Below are positions 1 to 8,937 of a DNA stretch of 38,274 bases, one piece after another; position 1 is the first letter of the stretch; each line of letters starts with the position of its first letter. The stretch spans positions 1 through 38,274 of IMG/VR virus record IMGVR_UViG_3300042988_001208, one strand, 5' to 3'. Position numbers and translations under genes: made by a program. This DNA comes from a virus. The notes beneath the pieces are model-generated. The model saw only the letters and a program-made list of their open reading frames with translations. It had not been told where the DNA came from and ran no database searches.

Positions 1-1325
1 GGTGCCGCCTGCCTCAGCGGTGCGTTGAAGCTGAACGTGCCGGCCGAGGCATAGGGATATTCGCGGCTCGCTGCCGTGTTGTCATAGAACACGATGCTGT
101 TGAGGTCGGCGTCGGCGATGCCTTCCACCATCACGCCGGACCCGCCGCCGTTCGGGTTGGTCGGGGCGTAGAGGCCGCACTTGAGCGAGTCGCCGACGAA
201 GTTCAGCAGCAGGTCCGCGGTCTTGCCGGTGACGGTTCCGCCGGTCGCGTCAATGTCGCTGTTCTGGCGCAGCAGATATTGGATTTTCGTGTAAATCTGC
301 GCGAGCGACGCGCCGAGCGAGGCGGCCGGGTAAAGCGTGAAACTGCTGTTGCTCTCCGTCGCCGCGAACGTGCCGGGGATCGCCACGCTGCCCGCCGCCG
401 GGGTGCCGCTGATCGTGTAGGTGCCTTTATTCGTGCCCTCATGCACCTTGAGCGTGCCGCCGATGAAGTCGGCGCCCGTGATGCCGGCTGCCGCGGTCGA
501 TAGCGTGCTCCCTCCGGCCGTCATGCTGCCGTCGATGCCCGAGTGCGTTCCTACGTCGATCACGATGCCGAAGTTGCGCCCGGTGCCGGACTCGACGGCC
601 TTGGTGAAGGCGCCGGAGAAGTACCTGGCGACGATCTTGGTGTAAGGCAATAGCGTCGAAACGTCTCCGTCCGCCGCAGTGATCTTGGTTTCGGCCGCGG
701 CCGACATGCCGAACGGCAACTTGTAGGGTCCGGTCGCCGTTTCGCTGATATCCGTCAGGCTCGCGTCGTCATAGGTGTAGTTGTATTCGCGGATGAACGA
801 CTTGAAGAATGCCCGGTCGTCAAAATTCCCGTTGCTGGCGTCCCCGTAGACCTGCACCGCTTCGTTCGGCAGGTCGGTGAAGGTGTAGTTGATCGGGGTT
901 CCGCCGCTCGCCACCGACTTCCGCAGATAGTATGCCTGGCATCCCGCCGGTGCCGAGCCTTGCAGCACGGCGTTGAAATACTGGCGGTTGAGCACGCCGG
1001 CAGCCGAGTACTCGGACCACCCGCCATTGCGGATCATCTGTCGCGTCGCGTCGTTCGCCGGTTTCCATCCGTTGTAATTCCCGCCCGGGTCGCGGCCGAA
1101 GACGTATTGCCCGGAACGGTTGTCGATCTTGTTCATCGGGAACGGGAATGGCTGATATGTCGCCGTCGCCCACAAATCCACGAAGAACGACCACAGGGCG
1201 TTGGCATCGACGCCATCCTTCGCCACCAGGTCGCCGGCCGCAACCAACGTGAAGGTCCGCGCGCTGGTGTCGATGGTAATTTCGGTGCCGACGGCCATCA
1301 GGTCGGGATCGGTAATCATTGTCAT
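1..1325 (-). CDS. Putative phage structural protein, C-terminus cut by window edge
   Basis: The reading frame starts at an ATG at 1325, preceded by a good Shine-Dalgarno (GAGGAG about 7 bases upstream), and stays open to position 1, giving at least 441 residues. The N-terminal part is acidic and aromatic-rich (for example LWSFFVDLWATATYQ and KIDNRSGQYVFGRD). The rest is rich in Gly, Thr and Ser, as in phage fibre or decoration proteins. There is no signal peptide or membrane segment. It lies 12 bases downstream of another large Gly/Thr/Ser-rich gene and belongs to the leftward terminase-portal operon, so a virion role is the natural inference. I do not recognise a named family. A capsid-associated, neck or fibre protein are all possible. 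Confidence 0.7.
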   Translation of the reverse strand, partial: MTMITDPDLMAVGTEITIDTSARTFTLVAAGDLVAKDGVDANALWSFFVDLWATATYQPFPFPMNKIDNRSGQYVFGRDPGGNYNGWKPANDATRQMIRNGGWSEYSAAGVLNRQYFNAVLQGSAPAGCQAYYLRKSVASGGTPINYTFTDLPNEAVQVYGDASNGNFDDRAFFKSFIREYNYTYDDASLTDISETATGPYKLPFGMSAAAETKITAADGDVSTLLPYTKIVARYFSGAFTKAVESGTGRNFGIVIDVGTHSGIDGSMTAGGSTLSTAAAGITGADFIGGTLKVHEGTNKGTYTISGTPAAGSVAIPGTFAATESNSSFTLYPAASLGASLAQIYTKIQYLLRQNSDIDATGGTVTGKTADLLLNFVGDSLKCGLYAPTNPNGGGSGVMVEGIADADLNSIVFYDNTAASREYPYASAGTFSFNAPLRQAA

Positions 1326-1337
1326 GGTGGTGCTCCT

Positions 1338-3947
1338 CTAGGGGATATAGCTCGGGTCGGCGGCCTGGTTCATGGGCAGCGAAAGTCCCGCCGCCGTCAG
1401 CGCCAGGTTGCGCAAAATGTAGGGTATGTATCCGGACTGATACACGCACACGTCGATGCTCGGGTAGACGGTCGCGTCAATGCTGGTGGTGTAGCTTGTG
1501 CCTGCGGTGGCGTCCGTGCTGTCGATCACGGTTTCGGTGCCGGCGGAAATAATCACGATATCCGACCCCGACACCAGGTTTGTCAGTTCGACCTCCGCCA
1601 TGTCGAGCGGGAAATAGTTCGCCTGGCTGGCGGCGCTGGTGCCGGTGACTACGTAGACCGACGTGATTGCGGTCGTGTTCGCCGTGCCAGTCGTGATCCG
1701 CAGCTTGAGCTTGATCCCGGTCGATGCCGAAATTGCCCCCAGGCCGTTCAGCGCCGTGCCGAGGGCTGCCGCGGTCAGTTCCGACGACCAGGCCGAAAAC
1801 CCGCTGCCTGTGTCGTATTGATAGGCGAACGTAAAATTGCCCACCGCTCCGCCGCCGGCCATCACCAGCGCGGTGTTCGTGAAACTTGTGTGCCCCTTGG
1901 TGAAATAGGGCATTTCGAAGGTCGCCGTCATGCCGACGGTCGGCATGTAGAGGCCGCCCGCTGCCGTGAAGGCCGCTCCGCCGGTCAGCGCAACTTCGTC
2001 GGCGGTGAGCCCGGTCGGCTCATTCATTACGATGGCGATGCGCCCGGCGGTCGCGCTGGTGAAGTGGTCCCACCAATGCGTGCCATAGACGCCGGTTTGC
2101 GCCGCATACGTCGGGGTCGCGCCCACCGAGCGGTGCAATAGGTTCAGGCCTGCCGCGACCGGCACGTCGGCGTAGTCGCCCATTACGTTTTCGAACGTGA
2201 TGCGGGTTGAGGAGTTGTCCAGCGTGTAGAGGTTCGTGCGCGTGTTCGAAACGAAGCACTTTTGCACCTTCACGTCCGACGCCGCGGCTCCGGCCGCGAT
2301 GTTTATCAGGTAGGCACTTTGATTGGCGGACCCGAGCGATAGCACCGACGACGGGCTTGTGCCTATGTTCCGCAGCTTGATATCCGAGCACCCGGCGACG
2401 CCGACGCTGAGAATGCCTAAGTAGGGGTGCACGTTCGTCAGGCCAAAGAAATCTACTCCGTCGATCTTGATGCCTGACGAGTTCGCCGTCACCAATTCCA
2501 CCACGTAGTTGTTCTGTCCTGCCGTCGATGCCGTGGTGCCCGTCACCACGTCGGCATAGCTTGTCGTTGTGATATCCACGCGGGTGCAGGCCACCAGGCT
2601 GATCTTGGCGCCGACGATCTTGGTGTTCGTCAGCGCGCAGTCGACCATGCGCGTGCCTAGTATCGCCGCGGCGCCGACGTTCGCTTTTACTAGGCGCGAG
2701 TTGAACCGGCAATTACTAAACGTGAATCCGGCAATATCGGTCAGCGTGGCGATATAGACCGCTGTCGCCAGCGCCGCCCTGGTGAAATGCGAATCGCTGA
2801 TCGTGCCGCCGGCGAAGCATAGGCCCATCACCAGGCCGGTCTGCGTGTTCGCCGCCTCCTGCCCTACGCAAACCCGCGTGAGCGTCATCGGTTGCGCAAC
2901 TTCGAGCATCGAAAGTTGCGTGAGGATGCCAACGTCGGTCATCGCCACCGAATACGCTTGAAGGATAGACGGATACCAAGCGAGGTTGATCCGCTCCAGG
3001 TCGATCACGCCTCCGCCGGTCGTCGTCAGGTCGTAACGGGTCGCAAGCGTCGCGTTCGGCAGGGCATTGGTGCCGCGCGCTGCCGTGGTGCAGACGGCGG
3101 TGATGATGTTCGGGATGCGGATCGCGCGCCCGGCGCCCGGCACCTGCCCGACCGTGTTCGTGCCGTCCGATCCGAACCGGAGCACGCCGCCGGTGCTGAT
3201 CCAGCAGCACTTGCCGCGTTCGTCGGTCGCCGTCGAGCTTGCTGCGACCAAGGACCCCGCGCACGGCCACCACTCATACACCCCGGACCCGGCCGAGGTC
3301 TCGACCTGCACCCCGGGGAAATACTGCACCGAGCCGTTCGTCGGAAGCTGATAGGTCGTCGCGCTCGATCCGCTGGTGCTCCCCACCGCGAAGAAGTCGC
3401 CGCGCGAGCGAAGCGTTCCGAGTCGGTTGCAGTTGATGGTTGCCGACTCGTCGCCCACCAACTCGATCCAGCCAACCACGTCCGCGCCGGTTGCGCTGGC
3501 GCCTATTCCGGTGAGCGCGCCGGCCGCGAAGGCGCCGCCGGATACCTGTTTGAGCGTGATGAACCCGGTCGCCGGCATCGCCGCGCCAACGGCGGTCGGC
3601 GTCGCGTTGATGGCGCTCTGTACTCGGATCAATTTGCCCGTGACGCCGCCCTGCGACACCACCGTGTTATAGGCCGGGACGTTGCCTGATCCGGTGTTGT
3701 ATGGGATTGTCCGCACCGCCTGGGCGTCAATGAGCACCATGCCGCCCTTTGCGGCGTTGATCGTCATGGACCCGAGCGATAGCGCGGCGCCACCCGTCAG
3801 GCCATAGCGGGTGTCCTGGTCAATCGTGAAGGTGAAGCCATTGGTGTCTATCGTGTCGCCGCCGGCCCGCGCCGAGGCCGATCCGCTCGGCGATAGCGTC
3901 CCAAGCTGGTCGATGTTGCAATCTGCGGTGATGACGTAGGCTGTCAC
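1338..3947 (-). CDS. Large structural protein, tail-fibre-like (869 aa)
   Basis: This 869-residue protein is dominated by Gly, Thr, Ala and Ser with recurring short beta-strand patterns, as in beta-helical fibre or spike proteins. The N-terminal third contains GWIELVGDESATIN and YQLPTNGSVQYFPGVQVET, a type of block I associate with uncharacterised phage structural proteins. There is no signal peptide or transmembrane segment. The GTG start overlaps the stop of the 52-aa gene upstream in a GTGA arrangement, so translation is probably coupled. Because it follows the portal rather than the tail genes, it could be an appendage attached near the portal vertex, a capsid fibre or a surface protein. 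The structural assignment is fairly secure; the exact role is not. Confidence 0.75.
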   Translation of the reverse strand: MTAYVITADCNIDQLGTLSPSGSASARAGGDTIDTNGFTFTIDQDTRYGLTGGAALSLGSMTINAAKGGMVLIDAQAVRTIPYNTGSGNVPAYNTVVSQGGVTGKLIRVQSAINATPTAVGAAMPATGFITLKQVSGGAFAAGALTGIGASATGADVVGWIELVGDESATINCNRLGTLRSRGDFFAVGSTSGSSATTYQLPTNGSVQYFPGVQVETSAGSGVYEWWPCAGSLVAASSTATDERGKCCWISTGGVLRFGSDGTNTVGQVPGAGRAIRIPNIITAVCTTAARGTNALPNATLATRYDLTTTGGGVIDLERINLAWYPSILQAYSVAMTDVGILTQLSMLEVAQPMTLTRVCVGQEAANTQTGLVMGLCFAGGTISDSHFTRAALATAVYIATLTDIAGFTFSNCRFNSRLVKANVGAAAILGTRMVDCALTNTKIVGAKISLVACTRVDITTTSYADVVTGTTASTAGQNNYVVELVTANSSGIKIDGVDFFGLTNVHPYLGILSVGVAGCSDIKLRNIGTSPSSVLSLGSANQSAYLINIAAGAAASDVKVQKCFVSNTRTNLYTLDNSSTRITFENVMGDYADVPVAAGLNLLHRSVGATPTYAAQTGVYGTHWWDHFTSATAGRIAIVMNEPTGLTADEVALTGGAAFTAAGGLYMPTVGMTATFEMPYFTKGHTSFTNTALVMAGGGAVGNFTFAYQYDTGSGFSAWSSELTAAALGTALNGLGAISASTGIKLKLRITTGTANTTAITSVYVVTGTSAASQANYFPLDMAEVELTNLVSGSDIVIISAGTETVIDSTDATAGTSYTTSIDATVYPSIDVCVYQSGYIPYILRNLALTAAGLSLPMNQAADPSYIP

Positions 3948-4102
3948 TGGATTTCAACTTTGATTATCACGTTGTCCGCGCTCACGGCCGCCACGGCAAC
4001 GATCTGCGAGTCGTAATCGTGGTTTTGCACGACAACCTCCGTCTCCGGCGGGTAGGCTTGCGCCAGCGCCTGCAACTCGCCGATAAGGTGCTGGAGGTTC
4101 AT
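3944..4102 (-). CDS. Small phage protein, 52 aa, downstream of portal
   Basis: The ATG at 4102 lies 3 bases past the portal stop, with AAGGAA in the end of the portal gene as ribosome binding site. The frame ends at 3944, overlapping the GTG start of the 869-aa structural gene by 4 bases. The product begins MNLQHLIGELQALAQAYPP, then TEVVVQNHDYDSQIVAV, and ends in a beta-rich tail (NVIIKVEIQ). It has one predicted helix followed by strands and no membrane segment. The tight packing between two structural genes supports it being real. The function is not known; a small head or connector accessory is possible. Confidence 0.65.
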   Translation of the reverse strand: MNLQHLIGELQALAQAYPPETEVVVQNHDYDSQIVAVAAVSADNVIIKVEIQ

Positions 4103-4105
4103 GGT

Positions 4106-6109
4106 CTATTCCTTGTCGCGCTCGATCTGCGAAACCTTGTCGATGTTTTCGTCGTCGTCTCGCTTGACGGTGGTGGTGGTTTCCCTGGTCGGCATCGAAG
4201 TGATTGCGACTTCCCGTATCTCCGCCGGCTGGACGGTGATCGACTGTTTCAGGTCGGCGGGCTGAACGCTGATGCTGTTCTCCACGGTGACTGCGGCTGG
4301 CTCGACGGTGATCTGCGGTGCCGCCTGCTCCGGAACGTGGATATGGTTCTCGATGGTCACTGGCGCCTGGGCTCCGGCTGCCGCGGCGACGGCCGACTCC
4401 GGCAAATGGATTGCTGCCGACAGGTGGAACACCGGTCCCGGCGTCTCGGTGGTCTTCGGCTCGGGTTTCGGCTTGGCTCCAATGTCCGCCTGGCTGTCGG
4501 CGTGCGCATACCCCATCACGTCGGCGGCGAACAGCGCGCGCTCGAGTATTCCGCGGAATTCGTCGGGGCTGTTGCCCAGGTAGACCTCGGAAAGACGCTC
4601 GGCAAGGTCTTCCGGGCTTGTTGCGGCCTCGATGGCGGCCTTGATCGCATCCACGGGGATTGGCGAGCGCGCCTCCTCAAGCGCGGCGTCGGCGAGGTCT
4701 TCGATGGCCTGCTGCGCCGGGGTGAAGGTTTGCGCTGCTCCGCCGGCGGCGAATTGCAGGCTGGCCTTGGTCGCCGGGGTTCCGGTCGGCTTGCCTGGGG
4801 GCGTGCCGCCGGCCGGGGGCGGTGCGGCGTCTTCCGGAATCTCGAAGTCGCCGGCCTCGAAGTCATAGGCGCGCAGCAGATATTCCGGGGTGAATTTGAC
4901 GATCTTCGCCGTCGCGAGCTTGGCGTCGCGCTCGGCTCGGTCGGCTTGCAGGCCGGTTTCGTCTTCCATGATGAACTTGACGGCGCCCACTCGGCGGCCG
5001 TTGAGCACCATCACGGTGTCGATCATGCTTTGGATGGTGCCGGTAATCATCCGAACGTCCGCAATGCGCCGGTCGTCGCGCACCAGGTTGTGGACCTGGC
5101 CGAGCGCATAACTCCCTTTGCCGTTGCTGTCGGTGGTCAGGGTTTGCCCGAGCACGACCTTTTGGATGCGCCGGTCGACGGCCGAACTGTATCGTTCGAA
5201 GGCGTCGCCGGCGTTGTTCGGCGATATCGCCTCGACGTCATCGTTCTTTCCGACCGCGGCCACCGCTGATTGCAGCGCCCGGGCAAGTGCCGTCGCCATG
5301 TCGGCGGTGTTGTTCGCGGTCTTGCCGATCAGCATTGGCGACCCGAACCGTTCGAGGAACTTCGCCCAAAATTTCCACCCGTTTGTGCGGAAGAACCAGG
5401 GCCAATAGAGGCGGGACAGCAATGCCTCGCCGGCCGGGTTGCGGGAATCCTCCGGCCGGCGCCGGGTGCAGAAGAACTTGCCGGGCCGGGTCAAATGCAC
5501 GTTCTCGCCGGTGCGGGCGTTGTGCGCGCTGCCGTATGCCGGGAAGTAGCTCAGCGCGCAGGCGGGCTTGACCAAGCCCATTGCCTCGACCGCGGCGATG
5601 GCCTGCCGATCCTCCTCGCGCTTTCCCCATGCCCTCGGGGCGAACCACTCGAACGGCCTGGCGCTGATGTGGTCCCATACGATCTGGCGGCCGTCTTTGC
5701 GATATGTGACCTCCTGCACGGCGTATCCGTAGGGAACCGCGCGCCAGGCGCCTTCGATGATGGTTTCGATGTGCGCCGCCACCAGCGGATAGATGAAACT
5801 GTAGTCTCCGCCGTCGCCCGGCTCGATGCGCCAGGGGGTCGATTTGACGGCGGACTCCCGGGTTTCGAGCGCGGCGATGATTTCGTCGTCGCTCTCCAGG
5901 CGCCGCAGGTCGGTTCGGTCCAGGCCGGCGGCCTCAAGAACGTGGTCGGGGTCCGGGAACTGGAGCAGGAAATCCGCGAACTGCTCGATGGCGTAGTCGG
6001 TAAACAGCGGCGAGACGGCGGGTTTCTGTGCGTCAGCGGGGTTTTCGCCGAGCCTCATGCCGGGTTGTGTCGCCGCGGGTGTCGCCGCGGCCTGGCGGGC
6101 GTTTTTCAT
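4106..6109 (-). CDS. Phage portal protein, DUF935 / Mu gp29-like
   Basis: This 667-residue protein looks like a portal of the DUF935 (Mu gp29) family, the dodecameric ring through which DNA enters the head. Support comes from the block around residues 235-270 (WPWFFRTNGWKFWAKFLERF followed by GSPMLIGK), the VLGQTLTTDSNGKGSYALG segment, and its position two genes after the large terminase. The family core is about 500 residues. Here the last 150 or so are an extra tail: a Pro/Gly linker, a helical segment, then short beta repeats built on VTVEN, ITVEP, ISVQP and ITVQP, ending in an acidic stretch with DDDENID. The ATG overlaps the stop of the preceding HTH gene by 4 bases (ATGA). Confidence 0.88.
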   Translation of the reverse strand: MKNARQAAATPAATQPGMRLGENPADAQKPAVSPLFTDYAIEQFADFLLQFPDPDHVLEAAGLDRTDLRRLESDDEIIAALETRESAVKSTPWRIEPGDGGDYSFIYPLVAAHIETIIEGAWRAVPYGYAVQEVTYRKDGRQIVWDHISARPFEWFAPRAWGKREEDRQAIAAVEAMGLVKPACALSYFPAYGSAHNARTGENVHLTRPGKFFCTRRRPEDSRNPAGEALLSRLYWPWFFRTNGWKFWAKFLERFGSPMLIGKTANNTADMATALARALQSAVAAVGKNDDVEAISPNNAGDAFERYSSAVDRRIQKVVLGQTLTTDSNGKGSYALGQVHNLVRDDRRIADVRMITGTIQSMIDTVMVLNGRRVGAVKFIMEDETGLQADRAERDAKLATAKIVKFTPEYLLRAYDFEAGDFEIPEDAAPPPAGGTPPGKPTGTPATKASLQFAAGGAAQTFTPAQQAIEDLADAALEEARSPIPVDAIKAAIEAATSPEDLAERLSEVYLGNSPDEFRGILERALFAADVMGYAHADSQADIGAKPKPEPKTTETPGPVFHLSAAIHLPESAVAAAAGAQAPVTIENHIHVPEQAAPQITVEPAAVTVENSISVQPADLKQSITVQPAEIREVAITSMPTRETTTTVKRDDDENIDKVSQIERDKE

Positions 6110-6342
6110 TCAATGTCCCCAATGAGGATGCGGAGGAGTTCGTCGCGCGGGATGATCGTTGGTCCGATGACCTTTTGCGTGCGAATCGTGCCGGCATTTA
6201 TCCGGCGCCAGATTCGGCCGCGGGCCTGGCCTGGGGTCAATTCAAGCTCGCGGGCAACGATGTCGATCACTTCCGACACCTGAAATCGGGCCTTTTCGGG
6301 GATTGGATGCTTCGTGGTTGGCATCAAGGCGATGGCGCCCAT
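6106..6342 (-). CDS. Small helix-turn-helix protein between terminase and portal (78 aa)
   Basis: This 78-residue basic protein has a predicted winged or MerR-like helix-turn-helix. FQVSEVIDIVARELELTP gives the first helices, QARGRIWRRINAGTI the recognition region, and KVIGPTIIPRDELLRIL the wing and last helix. A strong GAGGAG lies 7 bases before the ATG at 6342. It begins 11 bases after the terminase stop and its own stop overlaps the portal start (ATGA), so all three are probably co-translated. It may be a DNA-binding packaging accessory or an excisionase-type regulator that has moved into the packaging operon. The fold is inferred from pattern only. Confidence 0.7.
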   Translation of the reverse strand: MGAIALMPTTKHPIPEKARFQVSEVIDIVARELELTPGQARGRIWRRINAGTIRTQKVIGPTIIPRDELLRILIGDIE

Positions 6343-6353
6343 GCGGTATCTCC

Positions 6354-7871
6354 TCAGAAAACCCGTTCGCCGGCAAAGGCGTAGTTCGGGCCGGCGGTGC
6401 CTGGGTGGAATGTGCAGCCGAGCGAGTCGGCTATGTCCGGCGAGAAGCCGAGGCGTTTTTTCATTTCATCCTTGCTCTCGACCACGATCCGGCCGCTGCT
6501 GTCATGCTTGTACTTGACCGACGCAAGTTCGCCGGCGAGGTCTTGGGCGATATCGGCATCGACGCCCTCGAAGCTCGGTTCGTCGCAATGCAGCCAATCT
6601 GCCATTACGAGCCAAAGATAATCGCGCAGCGTCTTGCCCTGGGCTTCGTCTTTGCCGGTTTGCCGGAACGGGGCGGACTCGGCGACGTTGACCTCAATGA
6701 CCGGCTGTTCGAGTTCCTTGAGGCGGTCGGCGACGCCGGCGCCGACTCCGATTACGTCCACATAGATGCCGGTCGCGTTGAACAGCTGCCGCATCGCCAC
6801 GGCCCGGCCGGAGGTTTGCATCGTGTCTTCTTTGGCGTGGATTTCGGCGTGCAGTAGGTTCGCTCCCTGGCGGACGGTGTAGACGGTGCGGTCGCTGCCG
6901 AAGCGGGCAACGTCGATGCCGAGTCGAATGTCGGCGGTTGCCTGCTCCCGCTGCCGCTCGCGCTCGATGGCCGCCTCCGCCCACTCAATCGAAATGAGCA
7001 CGTCGTCATCTTGCTTTGGAAATTCCCCGTCGGCGCGCACCCGCACGACGTTGCTGTTCTCGCCCCACTTGCGGACCAGCTTCACCCGGTATGCCGGGTC
7101 GACTAGCGGGCTTTCGCCGCTCTTGAGGTGGACCGTGGTGAAGTCGCCGCGATCCTTCCGGTGACTGTCGGCGAAATATCCGGTGGTCCGTGTCGGGTTC
7201 GCCAGCATCAAGAGGCGGGCGCCTTGGCTCGATAGCGCGCCTTCCGCCACCTCGAAAACCTGATCGGCGACGCCCGCGGCTTCATCGACCACGAACATGA
7301 TATTGCCGGCCTGGTTGTGATGGACGAGCCCGCGGCCGTCGTCGGTGATTTCAACGTCGCTGGCGTGGAATCCTTGCAGCGCGTCGGGGTTGTCTTTGCT
7401 GCTTGTCCGTGCCACCGCGAACCACTCGCCGCGTGCGCTCGGGTCATAGATGCGGTCCTGGGTGTAGCGGAACACGTTGCCGAGCCAAAATGCCGGATGG
7501 TCGCCGCGCTTCGCGCTCAGCGTGTCCGACGCGCGCAACCACTTGGCAAGCTCCGCCCATAGCACGTCGCGCAACTGGTGCCCGGTCGGCGCCGTGCAGG
7601 GAATCTTGCAATAGTCCCGGGTTTCGAGGAACCATAGGACGAGGCCCGCGGTGCATCCGGTCTTTCCGGTGCCGTGCCCGCTGCGCACCGACACCTTGGC
7701 GCCCTCGGGTTGTATCGCGTCGATGATCTTGTTCTGCTGCCACGTCGGCTTCATGCCGAGGCGCATGCGCAGGTAGAGGCCCGGGTCGTCGCGCCATTCC
7801 TGGCGGAGTTCCATGTACGCATCCAGATCGCGCTGGATCGCGTCGAACTGGATTAACCCGGGGGCGCCCAC
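6354..7871 (-). CDS. terL: Terminase large subunit (packaging ATPase/nuclease)
   Basis: TerL powers DNA translocation into the prohead and cuts the concatemer. The 505-residue product shows a Walker A motif SGHGTGKT at residues 64-71, a Walker B segment IMFVVDEAAG at 191-200, and an RNase H-like nuclease domain with GIDVARFGSDRT (D320), VDVIGVGAGV (D372) and SPDIADS (D479/D482) as likely metal ligands. The length is normal for the family. The start is a GTG lying directly after the TerS TAA stop. TerS lies upstream and the portal downstream, the usual order. Confidence 0.95.
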   Translation of the reverse strand: MGAPGLIQFDAIQRDLDAYMELRQEWRDDPGLYLRMRLGMKPTWQQNKIIDAIQPEGAKVSVRSGHGTGKTGCTAGLVLWFLETRDYCKIPCTAPTGHQLRDVLWAELAKWLRASDTLSAKRGDHPAFWLGNVFRYTQDRIYDPSARGEWFAVARTSSKDNPDALQGFHASDVEITDDGRGLVHHNQAGNIMFVVDEAAGVADQVFEVAEGALSSQGARLLMLANPTRTTGYFADSHRKDRGDFTTVHLKSGESPLVDPAYRVKLVRKWGENSNVVRVRADGEFPKQDDDVLISIEWAEAAIERERQREQATADIRLGIDVARFGSDRTVYTVRQGANLLHAEIHAKEDTMQTSGRAVAMRQLFNATGIYVDVIGVGAGVADRLKELEQPVIEVNVAESAPFRQTGKDEAQGKTLRDYLWLVMADWLHCDEPSFEGVDADIAQDLAGELASVKYKHDSSGRIVVESKDEMKKRLGFSPDIADSLGCTFHPGTAGPNYAFAGERVF

Positions 7872-8312
7872 TTAGGTTCCGCCGCCCTTCTTTGATTCCC
7901 GGTGCGCCGCGAGCAGCGACGAGAGGCCGCCGCCCTGATATTCCTGCTGCCCGGTCGGGTCCGTCGGCGCAATCTTGGTCGGTGCGTTCATGCCGGTAAT
8001 CGCTGCGCGCTGCCGCTGAATGACGATGATCCGGTCGAAGGCGCCATTGTTGCCGGCGATGGCCTTCGGCCAGAACACCCGCTGAAGGTGGTCGAGGCGC
8101 GATAACTCGAGTTGCTGCAACACGGCGACGTCCTGCTGCGTCTCGAACTTGTACTGCGCCAACTGCTTCATCTTCGTTTTGCTGATGGTCGATTTGGAGC
8201 ACCCGACCTGCTCGCAAATCACGTCATACTCGACCCCCGCGCGCAGCAGTTGGATGATCTTCGCGTCGCGCTCCGCCCGCTTGATCGCGTTTTTCGAGTG
8301 CGGTTTAGCCAT
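7872..8312 (-). CDS. terS: Terminase small subunit (DNA recognition)
   Basis: This 146-residue protein starts with a basic helix and a helix-turn-helix (about residues 14-48, including EYDVICEQVGCSKSTISKTK), followed by a helical middle (LQQLELSRLDHLQRVFW) likely to mediate oligomerisation and a flexible C-terminus ending KKGGGT. This architecture, next to TerL, fits a small terminase that binds the pac or cos site. The ATG overlaps the end of the methyltransferase C-half by 8 bases, and the stop abuts the TerL GTG. The pac/cos site itself cannot be identified by eye. Confidence 0.85.
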   Translation of the reverse strand: MAKPHSKNAIKRAERDAKIIQLLRAGVEYDVICEQVGCSKSTISKTKMKQLAQYKFETQQDVAVLQQLELSRLDHLQRVFWPKAIAGNNGAFDRIIVIQRQRAAITGMNAPTKIAPTDPTGQQEYQGGGLSSLLAAHRESKKGGGT

Positions 8313-8937
8313 TGCCGGCCTCCGGCTCCGCGGTCAGCACCGGCCCGAAGTCGCCGGCGGCCTGGTGCGGGTCGCCCTTTGCGAACACCAGCAGTTTTTC
8401 GTGTTGCTGTAGCAGCGCGCGGTGCTCGGCGAAATGCTTTGCCAGGTGGTCACCGAGTCCCTTGATCGGGTCGGTGGCGTCCGGCTCGCCTTTGGCGAAC
8501 ACCAGCATGTTCTGATGCCCCTTTGCCAGCTTGCGGCTCGCGCGGAACATATTGCCGGCCCGCATGGCGAGGCTGCCGTTCGGGGTTATGAGCACCGCCT
8601 CGTTGTAATACCGCAGGCCGGCGGCCTCGCACGCGGCGATGGTGTCGCCGACGAAGTTGCGATAGAACCCTTTGCGGTCGCGCACGTCGCCGACGATGAA
8701 CACGGCGAAGCGGTTTTCACGGAGGCGCGCGGCGGCCTTGGCGATGATTTCCCGGTATGCCGCCATGAACTCGGGATAGTCCATGTTGCTGATATCGGCC
8801 GGGTCGTCGCTGTAGACCTCCAGGTCGGCGTAGGGGGGGCACGTGAAGATCAGGTCGACCTGTTCGTCCGCCGGCATCACTTCGTCCATGCGTCGGCTGT
8901 CGCTGGCGATCCAGCGGGGGGTAATTGGCTCGCTCAC
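8305..8937 (-). CDS. DNA methyltransferase C-terminal half (CPPY motif), split gene
   Basis: This 210-residue protein carries the catalytic half of an amino-DNA methyltransferase. It starts MSEPITPRWIASDSRRMD and has DLIFTCPPYADLEVYSDDP with motif IV CPPY at residues 33-36, then MDYPEFMAAYREI and FIVGDVRDRKGFYRN. It has no AdoMet-binding FxGxG motif. That motif sits in the gene at 9907-11403, on the far side of the PP-loop gene. In the phage ParB-methylase family as I know it, both motifs are in one protein, so this looks like a split enzyme. The GTG start forms a GTGA overlap with the PP-loop stop. The C-terminus repeats a short block (MLVFAKGEP, then LLVFAKGDP). Target and activity are unknown. 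Confidence 0.8.
   Translation of the reverse strand: MSEPITPRWIASDSRRMDEVMPADEQVDLIFTCPPYADLEVYSDDPADISNMDYPEFMAAYREIIAKAAARLRENRFAVFIVGDVRDRKGFYRNFVGDTIAACEAAGLRYYNEAVLITPNGSLAMRAGNMFRASRKLAKGHQNMLVFAKGEPDATDPIKGLGDHLAKHFAEHRALLQQHEKLLVFAKGDPHQAAGDFGPVLTAEPEAGNG

Noticed and set aside
960-2141. Plus-strand frame of about 390 codons opposite the structural genes
   Set aside because: Arg/Gly/His-rich translation with no motif; the minus-strand structural genes are continuous and have proper starts.
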